Shown here in pieces: positions 51,355-59,884 of a stretch of 64,000 bases of DNA. A model generated the notes under the pieces. It had not been told where the DNA came from and did not search any database. It saw nothing but the letters and a program-made list of their open reading frames with translations. The number at the start of each line of letters is the position of its first letter. Positions within the stretch are counted from its first letter, which is position 1. The stretch spans positions 1,054,001 to 1,118,000 of the forward strand of contig CAWFNX010000001.1 in assembly GCA_963817335.1 (NCBI GenBank), written 5' to 3'. The translations under genes and the position numbers were made by a program. This DNA comes from AV40 sp963817335 (GTDB taxonomy: Bacteria > Verrucomicrobiota > Verrucomicrobiia > Chthoniobacterales > UBA10450).

Positions 51355-52443
51355 TCAGGCCGACGTTCCGTTCGACGCAGAAGCGGAAAGCAGATCGAAG
51401 TGTTGCGACAGCACCAGTTCGTCAATGACGCGGTACAATTTCAGTTCGCAAACTGAGCAACTACGAAACAATTCCGAAAGGGCGAGTGGTTTGCTGTAAA
51501 CGATTTGCCAAACCTCTTCGGCCAGGGGACGCAGCTCCTCGGGCGCTTTCTCCGGCCACGAGATGTTGAGTTGACGCCGGTGCACGATTGCGTTCGGATC
51601 GGGCAGGCGACTTTTCACGTCAGCGAATTCATCCCGGAATTGCAAGGCTTGGATCAGCAACCCCTGTCCGTTCCGATTAATGGGCTCCCCTTCAATCTGG
51701 TCGCTCGATGGATGCTCGCCCGAAGAGAAAGAAAATGTGCCTGACAACTTCGCGTTCAGAAGCAGCTGCCAAAAAGCTTCCTCACCCTCGAGGTGTTCAA
51801 ATTGACAGTGGCGTGGTTGGCCATTCTCAAAAGAGCAAGTCGAGATGGGTTCGTTTTTCTCGTTCAAAATTTCCAGCTGGCCGGTTTGAAACGAGTTCAG
51901 GATCGTTTGATAGATTGTGACGAGGTCGAAGTTGGAAAGGCTGCCGCTGAGTTCCATGCAATGACTTTGAGCAAGGGCAACATCGCTGGCCCGCCACAGT
52001 CGAAGCGCTAGCTGCTTGCTGAGGTAGAGAAAGAACGAGGGAACCTTGTCGATCAGTTGCGGAAAATCCCTGCGCCGAAAGCACTGGAAACTTGCCGCTT
52101 CACGGGTTCGAACGAGGTGCCTGCGCGGAAGCCCGCTTAGCGCTTCGACGTCGCCGAAAACATCTCCCCGTGACAGGTAGGTGTAGGTCGAATTTTCGCC
52201 AGGGTTAAACTCCCCAACTTCCACCACGCCGCGGTTAATAATATAAAGCGAGTCGGCTGGATCGCCTGGTGAATAGACAGTTTCCCCTTGTTCGAGGTGC
52301 CGGACCTCCGAAAGCGCGCCCAGAGCCTTTCGCTCCAACGGCTTTAACGCCGTGCAAAAGCCAAAGAAGTCTCTGCCACGCTCCATGTTCGGTTCAAAAG
52401 CAAGCCTCGTGCGAGCGACGTCCAAGGCATTGCCAATGAGCAA
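51355..52443 (-). CDS. cyclic-nucleotide-binding domain plus DUF4388-like domain protein
   Basis: A 362-residue soluble regulator-like protein. Residues 25-145 form a cNMP-binding beta-roll (VYSPGDPADSLYIINRGVVEVGE, GDVFGDVEALSG), then a DUF4388/PATAN-type region begins ELSGSLSNFDLVTIYQTIL. No DNA-binding helix-turn-helix is evident. Such proteins usually relay second-messenger signals through protein contacts. It is transcribed just after a small lipoprotein gene. Confidence 0.78.
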   Translation of the reverse strand: MLIGNALDVARTRLAFEPNMERGRDFFGFCTALKPLERKALGALSEVRHLEQGETVYSPGDPADSLYIINRGVVEVGEFNPGENSTYTYLSRGDVFGDVEALSGLPRRHLVRTREAASFQCFRRRDFPQLIDKVPSFFLYLSKQLALRLWRASDVALAQSHCMELSGSLSNFDLVTIYQTILNSFQTGQLEILNEKNEPISTCSFENGQPRHCQFEHLEGEEAFWQLLLNAKLSGTFSFSSGEHPSSDQIEGEPINRNGQGLLIQALQFRDEFADVKSRLPDPNAIVHRRQLNISWPEKAPEELRPLAEEVWQIVYSKPLALSELFRSCSVCELKLYRVIDELVLSQHFDLLSASASNGTSA

Positions 52444-52454
52444 TTTCGAGCCCG

Positions 52455-52847
52455 TTATGGCCGCGACGGTTGCTGCGAATCTTGCGTCGCGATGGGGTCG
52501 GAAGCGGAAACCGTGATTGGATTGACCGTCGGTTCTTTGAACGGGACCGCCGGCTCCGGTTGAGTAACCGGCTCAAAAACTGATGGATAATTGGAATTGG
52601 ACGAAACGTCTTCCACGCTGGTCGTCAATTGCGGCGGGCCCGGCTCCGTGTGTTTCAGTTTTTGCTTCAACTCGCGATTGGCTGCTTTTTGAGCGCGCGC
52701 CATTTGTTTCTGACGCTGTTTCATTTGGTGCTGCACGTAATGGCGATAAGCCCGTTCGCGGCGGCTTTGCGCGTCCATCGAAACGCAGCCGTTTGAACCG
52801 AAACAGCAGACAACAAGCAGACAAAGGGTCGAGATTCTCTTGTGCAC
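52455..52847 (-). CDS. small putative lipoprotein
   Basis: A 130-residue exported protein. The signal peptide ends in GSNGC at about residue 21, a plausible lipobox. A basic, Gln/Lys/Arg-rich segment (HQMKQRQKQMARAQKAANRE), probably a coiled coil, is followed by a Pro/Ser-rich tail. No known domain. It precedes the cNMP-binding gene by 11 bases and is probably in the same transcript. Confidence 0.65.
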   Translation of the reverse strand: MHKRISTLCLLVVCCFGSNGCVSMDAQSRRERAYRHYVQHQMKQRQKQMARAQKAANRELKQKLKHTEPGPPQLTTSVEDVSSNSNYPSVFEPVTQPEPAVPFKEPTVNPITVSASDPIATQDSQQPSRP

Positions 52848-52886
52848 GCCTTCTTAAGAGCACAAGCCATGCGAGGTCGGAGCTTT

Positions 52887-52954
52887 GTAGCGGCGCTCTA
52901 TGAGCGCCGAAATCCATTTTGCTTCGCAGATCGGCGGTCGCAGACCGCCGCTAC
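52887..52954. repeat. GTAG-REP pair at the 3' end of opcA
   Basis: GTAGCGGCGCTC/GAGCGCC at 52887-52908 and GGCGGTC/GACCGCCGCTAC at 52933-52954 face each other. The right head overlaps opcA: its stop codon TAG is the complement of the CTA at 52951-52953. Confidence 0.75.
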
Positions 52955-54009
52955 AGCAGCTGGCGCGCTGAACTGACCGCGCGCAGATAAACTCGGTGCG
53001 GCCCGCCGCGCAAAAGTTCCTGGGTCATTAAATCCACCGGATCATTACTTTGGGCCGGCATCATTTGCGGCAGGGCGGCTTCCTTTTCGCCGCTGCGGGA
53101 AACTTCCAAAAGATCGCCACACTTCGCCGGCACGACGCAAAACTTCACCCTCTCCGAATTCAGAACAACTTCCCCAATCGGGCTTCCCTCTTTTTGATGC
53201 AGCTCGATGTCGATCTTGCGATTGTTCGAGTCCACGAATCGGCAGCTCCCGTTCATCTGCTGCTGGTTCGTTTTCCATTTTAACTGCGAGGCCAGCCAGC
53301 CGATTAACAGAATGGCGGTCGATTTGTACCCCGGCGCGAAATCCACGGTCACCTTTTCCATTTCCGCGAAGTGATGATGCGAAGCTGGATGATCAAAGAA
53401 CTGGGCCAGCGCGTAACGAACTTTGTCCAGCCGCGTCCAATTCAGATCGCAAAGGACAATCCGCTGCTTGGCTTCGCGTTCCGCGGTCTCGACCAATCGC
53501 ATTTGCTTGTCGAAGTCTTTCCAGGTTTGGCTGTCGAAAAGCAACCGGTCGACCCACGCCCAAAGCTGCGGGTCCATATCATTCGGGAAATCGTCCTGCC
53601 ACCAAAGGTAAAGCGGAAGATCGGAATCGAGATGGGAAAAGACGATGCTTGGCAACCATTTGACGCACGGGCCCTGCAACAAAAACGAAATCTGTTCGGA
53701 ACAAATTTCCTTCCCTCCGGCGCGACCGACGTGGCAATGGGCGTTCACCCACGCCTCGATGCGATCTTCTTTGGATTCGCGAGTGGCACCGATGACCAGA
53801 GCTCGGCAGGAATGGTTTTCGGTAATTTTCGCGATTAGTTGGGTGTTTTTTTCGAGAGAGCCCGGCTTCTCGCTGTAAACCGCGAGATTAATCAGCGACG
53901 CGCGGGTCATCGCGCTTTCCCCTTCCTGCCAAAGTTTCTTCAATTCGGTGCCGATATCGCTGATCGGAACCGGCTGGCCTAACGAATGCGTTTCGGAAAT
54001 CTCCGGCAT
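52951..54009 (-). CDS. opcA: glucose-6-phosphate dehydrogenase assembly protein OpcA
   Basis: About 352 residues from the ATG at 54009 (MPEISETHSLGQPVPIS), four bases after zwf. TRASLINLAVYS, LYLWWQDDFPNDMD and the C-terminal domain with LLIGWLASQLKWK match OpcA, which promotes active assembly of G6PDH in cyanobacteria and actinobacteria. The zwf-opcA order is the usual one. The gene ends at a TAG provided by a REP head, and the last residues are ordinary, so truncation is not obvious. Confidence 0.87.
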   Translation of the reverse strand: MPEISETHSLGQPVPISDIGTELKKLWQEGESAMTRASLINLAVYSEKPGSLEKNTQLIAKITENHSCRALVIGATRESKEDRIEAWVNAHCHVGRAGGKEICSEQISFLLQGPCVKWLPSIVFSHLDSDLPLYLWWQDDFPNDMDPQLWAWVDRLLFDSQTWKDFDKQMRLVETAEREAKQRIVLCDLNWTRLDKVRYALAQFFDHPASHHHFAEMEKVTVDFAPGYKSTAILLIGWLASQLKWKTNQQQMNGSCRFVDSNNRKIDIELHQKEGSPIGEVVLNSERVKFCVVPAKCGDLLEVSRSGEKEAALPQMMPAQSNDPVDLMTQELLRGGPHRVYLRAVSSARQLL

Positions 54010-54013
54010 AGAT

Positions 54014-55555
54014 TCAAAGTCTTCGCCAAGCCCGACCATCGCGGGCCAGAAGTTCGTCGGCTTGTTCCGGTCCCCAGGAACCGGCGGGATAAAAATACAA
54101 TTCCGGCGTGTTCTTCTTTGCCGCCCACGCATTTTCGATGACGTCGATGAACGCCCACGCTTCCTCGACTTCGTCCCGACGGGCGAACAAGGTGGCATCG
54201 CCACTCATCGCATCGAGCAACAGTCGCTCGTAAGCTTCAGGGCTGGCCTTGCCGAAAGTGGTGCCGTAATGAAAATCCATTTTCACCGGCTCGATCCGGA
54301 AACTTGTGCCCGGAATCTTCGCCTGCATCCGCAATGAAATTCCTTCATCGGGCTGAATTCGAATGACCAGAACGTTCGCTTCATTGGTCTCCTTGTTAAA
54401 CAAGACCATCGGCGCTTTTTTAAAGTGGACTGAGATTTCGGTGGCGGATTTTGGTAATCGTTTTCCGACTCGCATATAAATCGGCACGTCCCACCAACGC
54501 CAGTTGTCGATGTTCAACCGCAGGGCGACGAAAGTGTCGACGGTAGAGTTTGGGTCGACTCTCTCTTCTTTGCGGTAAGCCGGGACCGGTTTGCCATTAA
54601 TGGCACCTTCAGCGTACTGCGCGCGCACCACGTCTTTGGTGACTTCATCCGCAGTCATTCGTCGCAAACATCGGACGACTTTCACCTTTTCATCGCGAAT
54701 GCTGTCGGCGCCCAAATCGCTTGGCGCTTCCATGGCGACAAGGCAAAGCAGCTGGAGCAAATGGTTTTGGACCATGTCGCGCAGCGCGCCGGCGGTTTCA
54801 TAATAACCGCCTCGTCCTTCCACCCCGAGGGTTTCGGATGCGGTAATCTGGACGTGATCGATGTAACGCGTGTTCCAAAGCGGCTCGAAAATCGCGTTGG
54901 CGAACCGCAACACCAAAATGTTCTGGGCGGTTTCTTTTCCAAGGAAATGATCGATCCGGTAGGTTTGCTCTTCGCTGAAAGAATTGCTGATTACGCGATT
55001 TAGTTCCCGCGCCGAATCCAGGTCCGTGCCGAACGGTTTTTCTACGATCACGCGGGCCCAGCTTCCCTCGGGCGCTTGGTTCAGCCCGACACTCTTGAGG
55101 TGCTTGAGGATCGGCTCGAATTGATCCGGGCCGACCGCAAAATAGAAGAGACGGTTGCCGCGGGTGCCATGCTCTTGGTCAATTTTCTCAAGCCGCTCGG
55201 CCAAAGTTTTGAATCCGGACTCATCCGCGAAATCGCTTTGATGATAAAAAAGTGATTGAGCAAAGTTGTTCCAGATCTCGTCTCGAACGGCCTGCCGCGA
55301 AAATTCTTTGACCGACTGTTCCATTTCCTTGCGGAATTCGTCGTCGTTTTTCGGACGGCGGGCGAAACCGATCACGGTCACAGCAGGCGGCAGCTCGCCA
55401 TCGGCGGCGAGATTGTAGAGGGCGGGAAGAAGTTTTCGGTGAGTCAGATCACCGGTTGCGCCAAAAATCACAATGCTGCATGGCTGCGGCACGGCGCGAG
55501 TAGACAAACCTTCACGCAATGGGTTGATCTGAGATTGGTCAGCCGCTCGATTCAT
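54014..55555 (-). CDS. zwf: glucose-6-phosphate 1-dehydrogenase
   Basis: A 513-residue NADP enzyme at the entry of the oxidative pentose phosphate pathway. FGATGDLTHRKLLPALYNL is the coenzyme loop, RVIVEKPFGTDL and YRIDHFLGKETAQNILVLRF the substrate and catalytic site. Followed by opcA four bases later. REP hairpins lie upstream. Confidence 0.96.
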   Translation of the reverse strand: MNRAADQSQINPLREGLSTRAVPQPCSIVIFGATGDLTHRKLLPALYNLAADGELPPAVTVIGFARRPKNDDEFRKEMEQSVKEFSRQAVRDEIWNNFAQSLFYHQSDFADESGFKTLAERLEKIDQEHGTRGNRLFYFAVGPDQFEPILKHLKSVGLNQAPEGSWARVIVEKPFGTDLDSARELNRVISNSFSEEQTYRIDHFLGKETAQNILVLRFANAIFEPLWNTRYIDHVQITASETLGVEGRGGYYETAGALRDMVQNHLLQLLCLVAMEAPSDLGADSIRDEKVKVVRCLRRMTADEVTKDVVRAQYAEGAINGKPVPAYRKEERVDPNSTVDTFVALRLNIDNWRWWDVPIYMRVGKRLPKSATEISVHFKKAPMVLFNKETNEANVLVIRIQPDEGISLRMQAKIPGTSFRIEPVKMDFHYGTTFGKASPEAYERLLLDAMSGDATLFARRDEVEEAWAFIDVIENAWAAKKNTPELYFYPAGSWGPEQADELLARDGRAWRRL

Positions 55556-55571
55556 GCGTTCGGGGAAAACT

Positions 55572-55633
55572 GTAGCGTGCTCTATGAGCGCCGAAACTAA
55601 ATAATGTGGGCGGCGTCCGGCTTCGCCCGCTAC
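55572..55633. repeat. GTAG-REP pair upstream of zwf
   Basis: GTAGCGTGCTC/GAGCGCC at the left and GGGCG/CGCCC-GCTAC at the right form two outward-headed hairpins in the gap between zwf and the acetyltransferase gene. Confidence 0.65.
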
Positions 55634-55654
55634 GGCGTGACAAGAAGAACGCCG

Positions 55655-56128
55655 CTAGTTAATTGGTCGCTCCATAATCGTCACTTGCTGATCTTTCCAG
55701 AGCGGTCGGTTAAAAGTGCGTTCGACGATACTCCATCCCAGTCGGCGGTACAAAGTGCCGGGACCGGGCGTATAAAGATAAATGCGCGGAATGCGCAGCA
55801 TTTGCGCTTCCTCAAGCACCCGCATGATGAGCGCGGTGCCAATTTCTCGGCCGCGGTACGCCGGTGGAACAAACACACCAGCAAGCCATGGTGACAATTC
55901 ACGTTTGGTTTCCATGTCATTTTCGATAAGGCTCGCGCAACCGACTACATCATTGCTCTCGGTCGCGACAAACGAAGTGGGAATCTCGCAATGTCCGCAA
56001 TTTCTCTCGATGCGCGCTGCTCGAGTTTCAATGGTATCGCCGGAACGAAGATGACCCCACTCGTCGTGCAGCCATTTGGCGACAACCGGAACGAACTCTC
56101 GCCGATCAGCCAAGTACTCGATCGTCAC
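55655..56128 (-). CDS. GNAT family N-acetyltransferase
   Basis: A 157-residue acetyl-CoA-dependent transferase. The acetyl-CoA loop is VPPAYRGREIGTALIMRVLEE at about residues 87-107 and the domain ends in LYRRLGWSIVERT. Substrate not inferable. Six bases separate it from the glyA stop, so the two may be co-transcribed. Confidence 0.85.
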   Translation of the reverse strand: MTIEYLADRREFVPVVAKWLHDEWGHLRSGDTIETRAARIERNCGHCEIPTSFVATESNDVVGCASLIENDMETKRELSPWLAGVFVPPAYRGREIGTALIMRVLEEAQMLRIPRIYLYTPGPGTLYRRLGWSIVERTFNRPLWKDQQVTIMERPIN

Positions 56129-56134
56129 AGCCGT

Positions 56135-57433
56135 TTAACACGGCAATGGGAACCGCCGGGTCATGTCGCGCACTTTTTCGCGAACACGATTGAGCGCGGA
56201 TTCGTTGGCGCGGTTTTGTAATGCTTCAGCGATCAAGTCGGAAATTTCCAGCATTTCCTCTTCTTTCATGCCGCGTGTTGTCACTGCGGGAGTTCCAACG
56301 CGAATGCCGCCCGGCTTGAACGGCGAACTGGTGTCGAACGGGATCGCGTTCTTGTTCACGGTGATGCCCGCGCGATCGAGCGTTTCCTGCGCGTCTTTGC
56401 CGTTAAGATCCTTCGGGCGAAGATCGACCAGCATGAGGTGATTGTCGGTGCCTCCGGAAACGATCCGGTAACCGTGCTTGGCCAAACCGGCGGCAAGCGC
56501 CTTGGCGTTGACCACGACCTGCCGTTGATAATCGCGGAACGTCGGTTGCAAAGCTTCATGAAAACAAACCGCTTTGGCGGCAATGACGTGCATGAGCGGT
56601 CCACCCTGAACGCCCGGAAAAACCGTGGCGTCGATTTGTTTGGCGAATTCTTTCGTGCACAAAACGATTCCGCCGCGCGGGCCGCGCAGACTTTTGTGCG
56701 TAGTCGTCGTCACAAACTGAGCGTGCGGCACCGGGCTTGGATGTTGGCCGCCGGCGACGAGACCGGAAATGTGCGCCATGTCGACGAATAACAGCGCGCC
56801 GACCGAGTTGGCGATTTGGCGCAGCCGCGGAAAATCGATGATGCGCGGATAAGCCGATGCGCCGGCGGTGATCATGGCCGGTCGAACTTCTTCGGCTTGC
56901 TTTTGGAGCGCATCGTAATCGATTTGCTCTGTCTTCTCGTTCACTCCGTACTGCGACACGGTGTAAAATTTCCCCGAAAAGTTTGCGGGATGGCCGTGGG
57001 TGAGATGGCCGCCGTGGGCGAGATTCATGGCCAGAATCTTGTCGCCGGGTTTCAAAACCGAAAAATAAACCGCCATGTTCGCCTGGGCGCCGCTGTGCGG
57101 CTGAACGTTCGCGTGCTCGGCGCCGAACAATCGCAGGGCGCGATCGATCGCAAGTTGCTCCGCAGTGTCGACGTTCTCACAGCCGCCGTACCAGCGCTTC
57201 TTCGGATAACCTTCGGCGTACTTGTTCGTTAAACAGGAGCCCTGCGCTTCCATTACGGCGCGGCTGGTGAAATTTTCCGACGCGATAAGCTCGATGTTTT
57301 CTCGCTGACGTTTCTCTTCGGCTTTAATCGCGTCGTAGATTTCGGGATCGACCTTGCGAAGCGCTTCCATCGAACTGCCGCCGTACCATGCCGATCCTGC
57401 GCCGGCTGGAAGTGGACGAGACGGTTCACTCAT
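56135..57433 (-). CDS. glyA: serine hydroxymethyltransferase
   Basis: Interconverts serine and glycine with tetrahydrofolate. IELIASENFTSRAVMEAQGS, NKYAEGYPKKRWYGGCE, NVQPHSGAQANMAVYF and the PLP lysine in FVTTTTHKSLRGPRGG are intact through to the C-terminus, about 432 residues. The preceding phosphatase gene is in the same frame with no stop between, so as sequenced the two form one open frame. I place the glyA start at the ATG at 57433 (MSEPSRPLPAG), which overlaps a TGA in the alternative phosphatase frame. Confidence 0.93.
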   Translation of the reverse strand: MSEPSRPLPAGAGSAWYGGSSMEALRKVDPEIYDAIKAEEKRQRENIELIASENFTSRAVMEAQGSCLTNKYAEGYPKKRWYGGCENVDTAEQLAIDRALRLFGAEHANVQPHSGAQANMAVYFSVLKPGDKILAMNLAHGGHLTHGHPANFSGKFYTVSQYGVNEKTEQIDYDALQKQAEEVRPAMITAGASAYPRIIDFPRLRQIANSVGALLFVDMAHISGLVAGGQHPSPVPHAQFVTTTTHKSLRGPRGGIVLCTKEFAKQIDATVFPGVQGGPLMHVIAAKAVCFHEALQPTFRDYQRQVVVNAKALAAGLAKHGYRIVSGGTDNHLMLVDLRPKDLNGKDAQETLDRAGITVNKNAIPFDTSSPFKPGGIRVGTPAVTTRGMKEEEMLEISDLIAEALQNRANESALNRVREKVRDMTRRFPLPC

Positions 57434-57940
57434 TGAGTACGAAGATATTCCGCGATTTCGCGCGGCACCAGGAGGAACCAGTTCACTTTGCTCGACAAAA
57501 CTGAGCACGCTGGGCAGCGCCTTTTTGATCGTGCGCGCGCAATCTTCGTAAACTTCGCGGCCCATTCCAATGGGATCGGGCACATCGCGCCAGCAGGTCG
57601 AACCGGGCTCTTCAAATTCGCGCAGCAAAAAAGTTTTCTCGGCGCCCTGGGGGAAGAGCATGTGAATGGTCTCGAGATGCGCGCCGGTCATCGCGAAAAT
57701 ATGGGTGGCGCGATCAACCAGATCGGCCGTCAGCGGTTGGCTGCGCAGATCGCCGATATCTACGCCGTCGGATTCGCAAACCTGGACCGCGTAAAGACTT
57801 GGCGGCTGTCCGCGCACCGCATGCACCCCGGCCGAAGCCACTTCGATGTCCTGGCGATTTCCAACCAGCCGGCGAAAAAGCCCTTCCGCGATCGGACTGC
57901 GGCAAATATTGCCTGTGCAAACAAAGAGGACGTGTTTCAC
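57434..57940 (-). CDS. low-molecular-weight phosphatase (protein tyrosine/arginine phosphatase family), in frame with glyA
   Basis: Catalytic loop VCTGNICRSPIAEGLF near residue 7 and the general-acid loop VPDPIGMGREVYEDC at about residue 122. Read to 57434 it runs straight into glyA. A one-base shift near 57515 would instead end it as NWFLLVPREIAEYLRTQ with a TGA overlapping the glyA ATG (ATGA), a more natural layout. The order phosphatase-glyA is conserved in some other bacteria. A genuine fusion or a one-base indel are both possible. Confidence 0.85.
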
Positions 57941-58063
57941 GATTCTCGTCGCGCTTGCGAACGCGAGAACAAGTTAGGTTTGAACGAGAAGAAGGTCAAA
58001 GGTGGATCGCGACCTCCCGGCGCGATTTCAAGTTTCAGGCGACTTGGCTTCGATTATTTTAGC

Positions 58064-58089
58064 AACGCGCTCGGAGATCGCGTTCCACC
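58064..58089. repeat. 26-bp palindromic repeat, copy 1
   Basis: AACGCGCTCGGAGATCGCGT followed by TCCACC. The same 26 bases with one change (T to A) occur at 61194-61219. It lies in the upstream region of the acyltransferase gene, 28 bases before its GTG. Confidence 0.6.
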
Positions 58090-58116
58090 TCGGCGAATCC
58101 CGGTGTATAAAGACGC

Positions 58117-59085
58117 GTGAGTTCGATTTGGAAAAAAATCCGGCATCGCCTGGAGTGGGCTGGTTTGCTTCTTGCCACCAAACTCATTCCAACGCTCTCG
58201 CGCGAAGCTTGTTATCGCCTGGCGCTTGGGCTCGGCAGCTTGATGTCGGTTCTCGACCAGCATGGACGGAAGGTCGCGTTGAGCAATCTGGAGGTCGCGT
58301 TTGGGGACCGATTCACGCCGCACGAACGCGAGCGGATCATGCGAGAATCTTTTCAGAATTTCGCGCGCACGATGCTGGACCTTTTGTGGAGCCCTCGCCT
58401 GACCGCCGACAATTTTTCGAAATACATTGAGCTCGAAAATCTCGAAGAGACTGCACGCTACGGACCGGAGCGATCGATCATGATCGCCTGCTATCACTAC
58501 AGCAATTTCGAATGGCTCAGTCTGGCCTGCGGTTTTCTCGATCTGAAAGGCACAATTATTTCGCAGGAATTTAAGAACTCGTTGCTCGATCCGATTTTCA
58601 AAAGATTACGCGAACAATCCGGGCACGAATTGATTCCGCGCCAGGGCGGGATTGTGCGGCTTTACAAAGTCATGCGCCGCAAAGGGCGCACCGCATTGCT
58701 GGTCGACCTGACGCTGCATCCAAGAATGCCGTCAGTCGCAATCGAGTGTTTCGGTTTGAAAACGAGCGTGACCTCGGCCCACGCATGGCTCAGCGAACAA
58801 ACTGGAGCGCCAATTATTCCCGCGCACACCGAGCCACTGCCAAATGGGCGGTATCGACTGGTGTTTCATCCGAAAGTCGAAACCGCCGGCCGAAACTATC
58901 AACAAATTGCGCAAGCTTGTTGGGATTCGTTTGAGCCGTACGTGCGAAAAAATCCCGCGCCCTGGCTTTGGATGTACAAGCATTGGCGTTACAAACCCGC
59001 GACCGCGGGTCGGCCGTATCCGTTTTATGCCCGCCCGCATCGCCGTTTCGACAAACGGATCGCCAGCGGGGCTGGTGAGTTGTAG
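58117..59085 (+). CDS. LpxL/HtrB-family lauroyl-type acyltransferase
   Basis: A 322-residue membrane-bound acyltransferase of lipid A late acylation. The catalytic HX4E core is HYSNFEW, followed by the family segments LRRKGRTALLVD-like (VMRRKGRTALLVDLTL) and WLWMYKHWRYKP near the end. GTG start at 58117. The TAG stop is the last three bases of a GTAG REP head. Together with lpxB it supports a conventional LPS. Confidence 0.85.
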   Translation: MSSIWKKIRHRLEWAGLLLATKLIPTLSREACYRLALGLGSLMSVLDQHGRKVALSNLEVAFGDRFTPHERERIMRESFQNFARTMLDLLWSPRLTADNFSKYIELENLEETARYGPERSIMIACYHYSNFEWLSLACGFLDLKGTIISQEFKNSLLDPIFKRLREQSGHELIPRQGGIVRLYKVMRRKGRTALLVDLTLHPRMPSVAIECFGLKTSVTSAHAWLSEQTGAPIIPAHTEPLPNGRYRLVFHPKVETAGRNYQQIAQACWDSFEPYVRKNPAPWLWMYKHWRYKPATAGRPYPFYARPHRRFDKRIASGAGEL

Positions 59086-59138
59086 GGCGTCTGTGTCAGA
59101 CGCCAAACCCGAGCAGCCGTCTCACAGAGACGGCCTAC
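59082..59138. repeat. GTAG-REP doublet supplying the acyltransferase stop codon
   Basis: GTAGGGCGTCTGT/CAGACGCC, then CCGTCTC/GAGACGG ending CCTAC. The TAG of its first four bases is the stop of the preceding gene. Confidence 0.75.
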
Positions 59139-59194
59139 AATCCGATTCGATCAGAAGGGTTGACAAAACTCGGCGCTCCTTTTCAAGTACCGCC

Positions 59195-59818
59195 ATGCGA
59201 ATCGTTTCCCGTTTAGCTTTGGCCTTTGCCGTTCCAGTCGCGTTGTCGTTCTTTACCGGTTGCGAAACCGGCGGCGGTGGAGCGGCCTACAAAGGAGGAA
59301 GGTCCTATCACGTCGTTGCTTACAAGCCGCACGACCAGTCGATGGTCCAGGTGAAGCTCTCCAAGAGCACGCAAACCGTTTACGTCATGGAAGGCGATCG
59401 ATTGCTGATGGCCGCGCAGGCGAACGTCGGCCGGGGCGGCGCTGAAACGCCGTCGGGCAACTACTCGATTATCAACAAGGATAAGACCAAACGCCGTGTC
59501 AGCGAGCCGGATGCCGGTTACCCGATGGCCTATTGGTGTGAATTCGCGCCGGCTTACGGATTTCACGAAGGTTTTGTCTGGTCAACACCGCGGACGCACG
59601 GCTGTGTTCGGATGCATCGCGAAGCGGCGGCCCGCCTTTACGCTCTCGTAAGAATCGGAACTCCCGTCCACATCGCGCAGTCTTTTCCCGAAGATGCAAA
59701 ATATGCGAAGGACGTGGTGCGGATTGATCAAAGCCGCGATCCTGATCCGCCGCGTTCATTAATGATGTCTTCCGCTTGGTTCAAAGATCCACCGGGCCCG
59801 TTGTTGATCGATCAATAA
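59195..59818 (+). CDS. L,D-transpeptidase lipoprotein
   Basis: About 207 residues from the ATG at 59195. A signal peptide ends in a lipobox (LSFFTGC), so it should be lipid-anchored. The YkuD catalytic motif is WSTPRTHGCVRMH with the nucleophilic Cys, and an upstream His (GFHEGF) fits. It would form 3-3 cross-links in peptidoglycan or attach proteins to it. The upstream gap holds a REP. Confidence 0.87.
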   Translation: MRIVSRLALAFAVPVALSFFTGCETGGGGAAYKGGRSYHVVAYKPHDQSMVQVKLSKSTQTVYVMEGDRLLMAAQANVGRGGAETPSGNYSIINKDKTKRRVSEPDAGYPMAYWCEFAPAYGFHEGFVWSTPRTHGCVRMHREAAARLYALVRIGTPVHIAQSFPEDAKYAKDVVRIDQSRDPDPPRSLMMSSAWFKDPPGPLLIDQ

Positions 59819-59884
59819 GCGTGCGCAGATAGGCTGCGATTGCCGGCTGAAAACCGGCGGTAACGTGTTAAACTTTCCGAAGTT

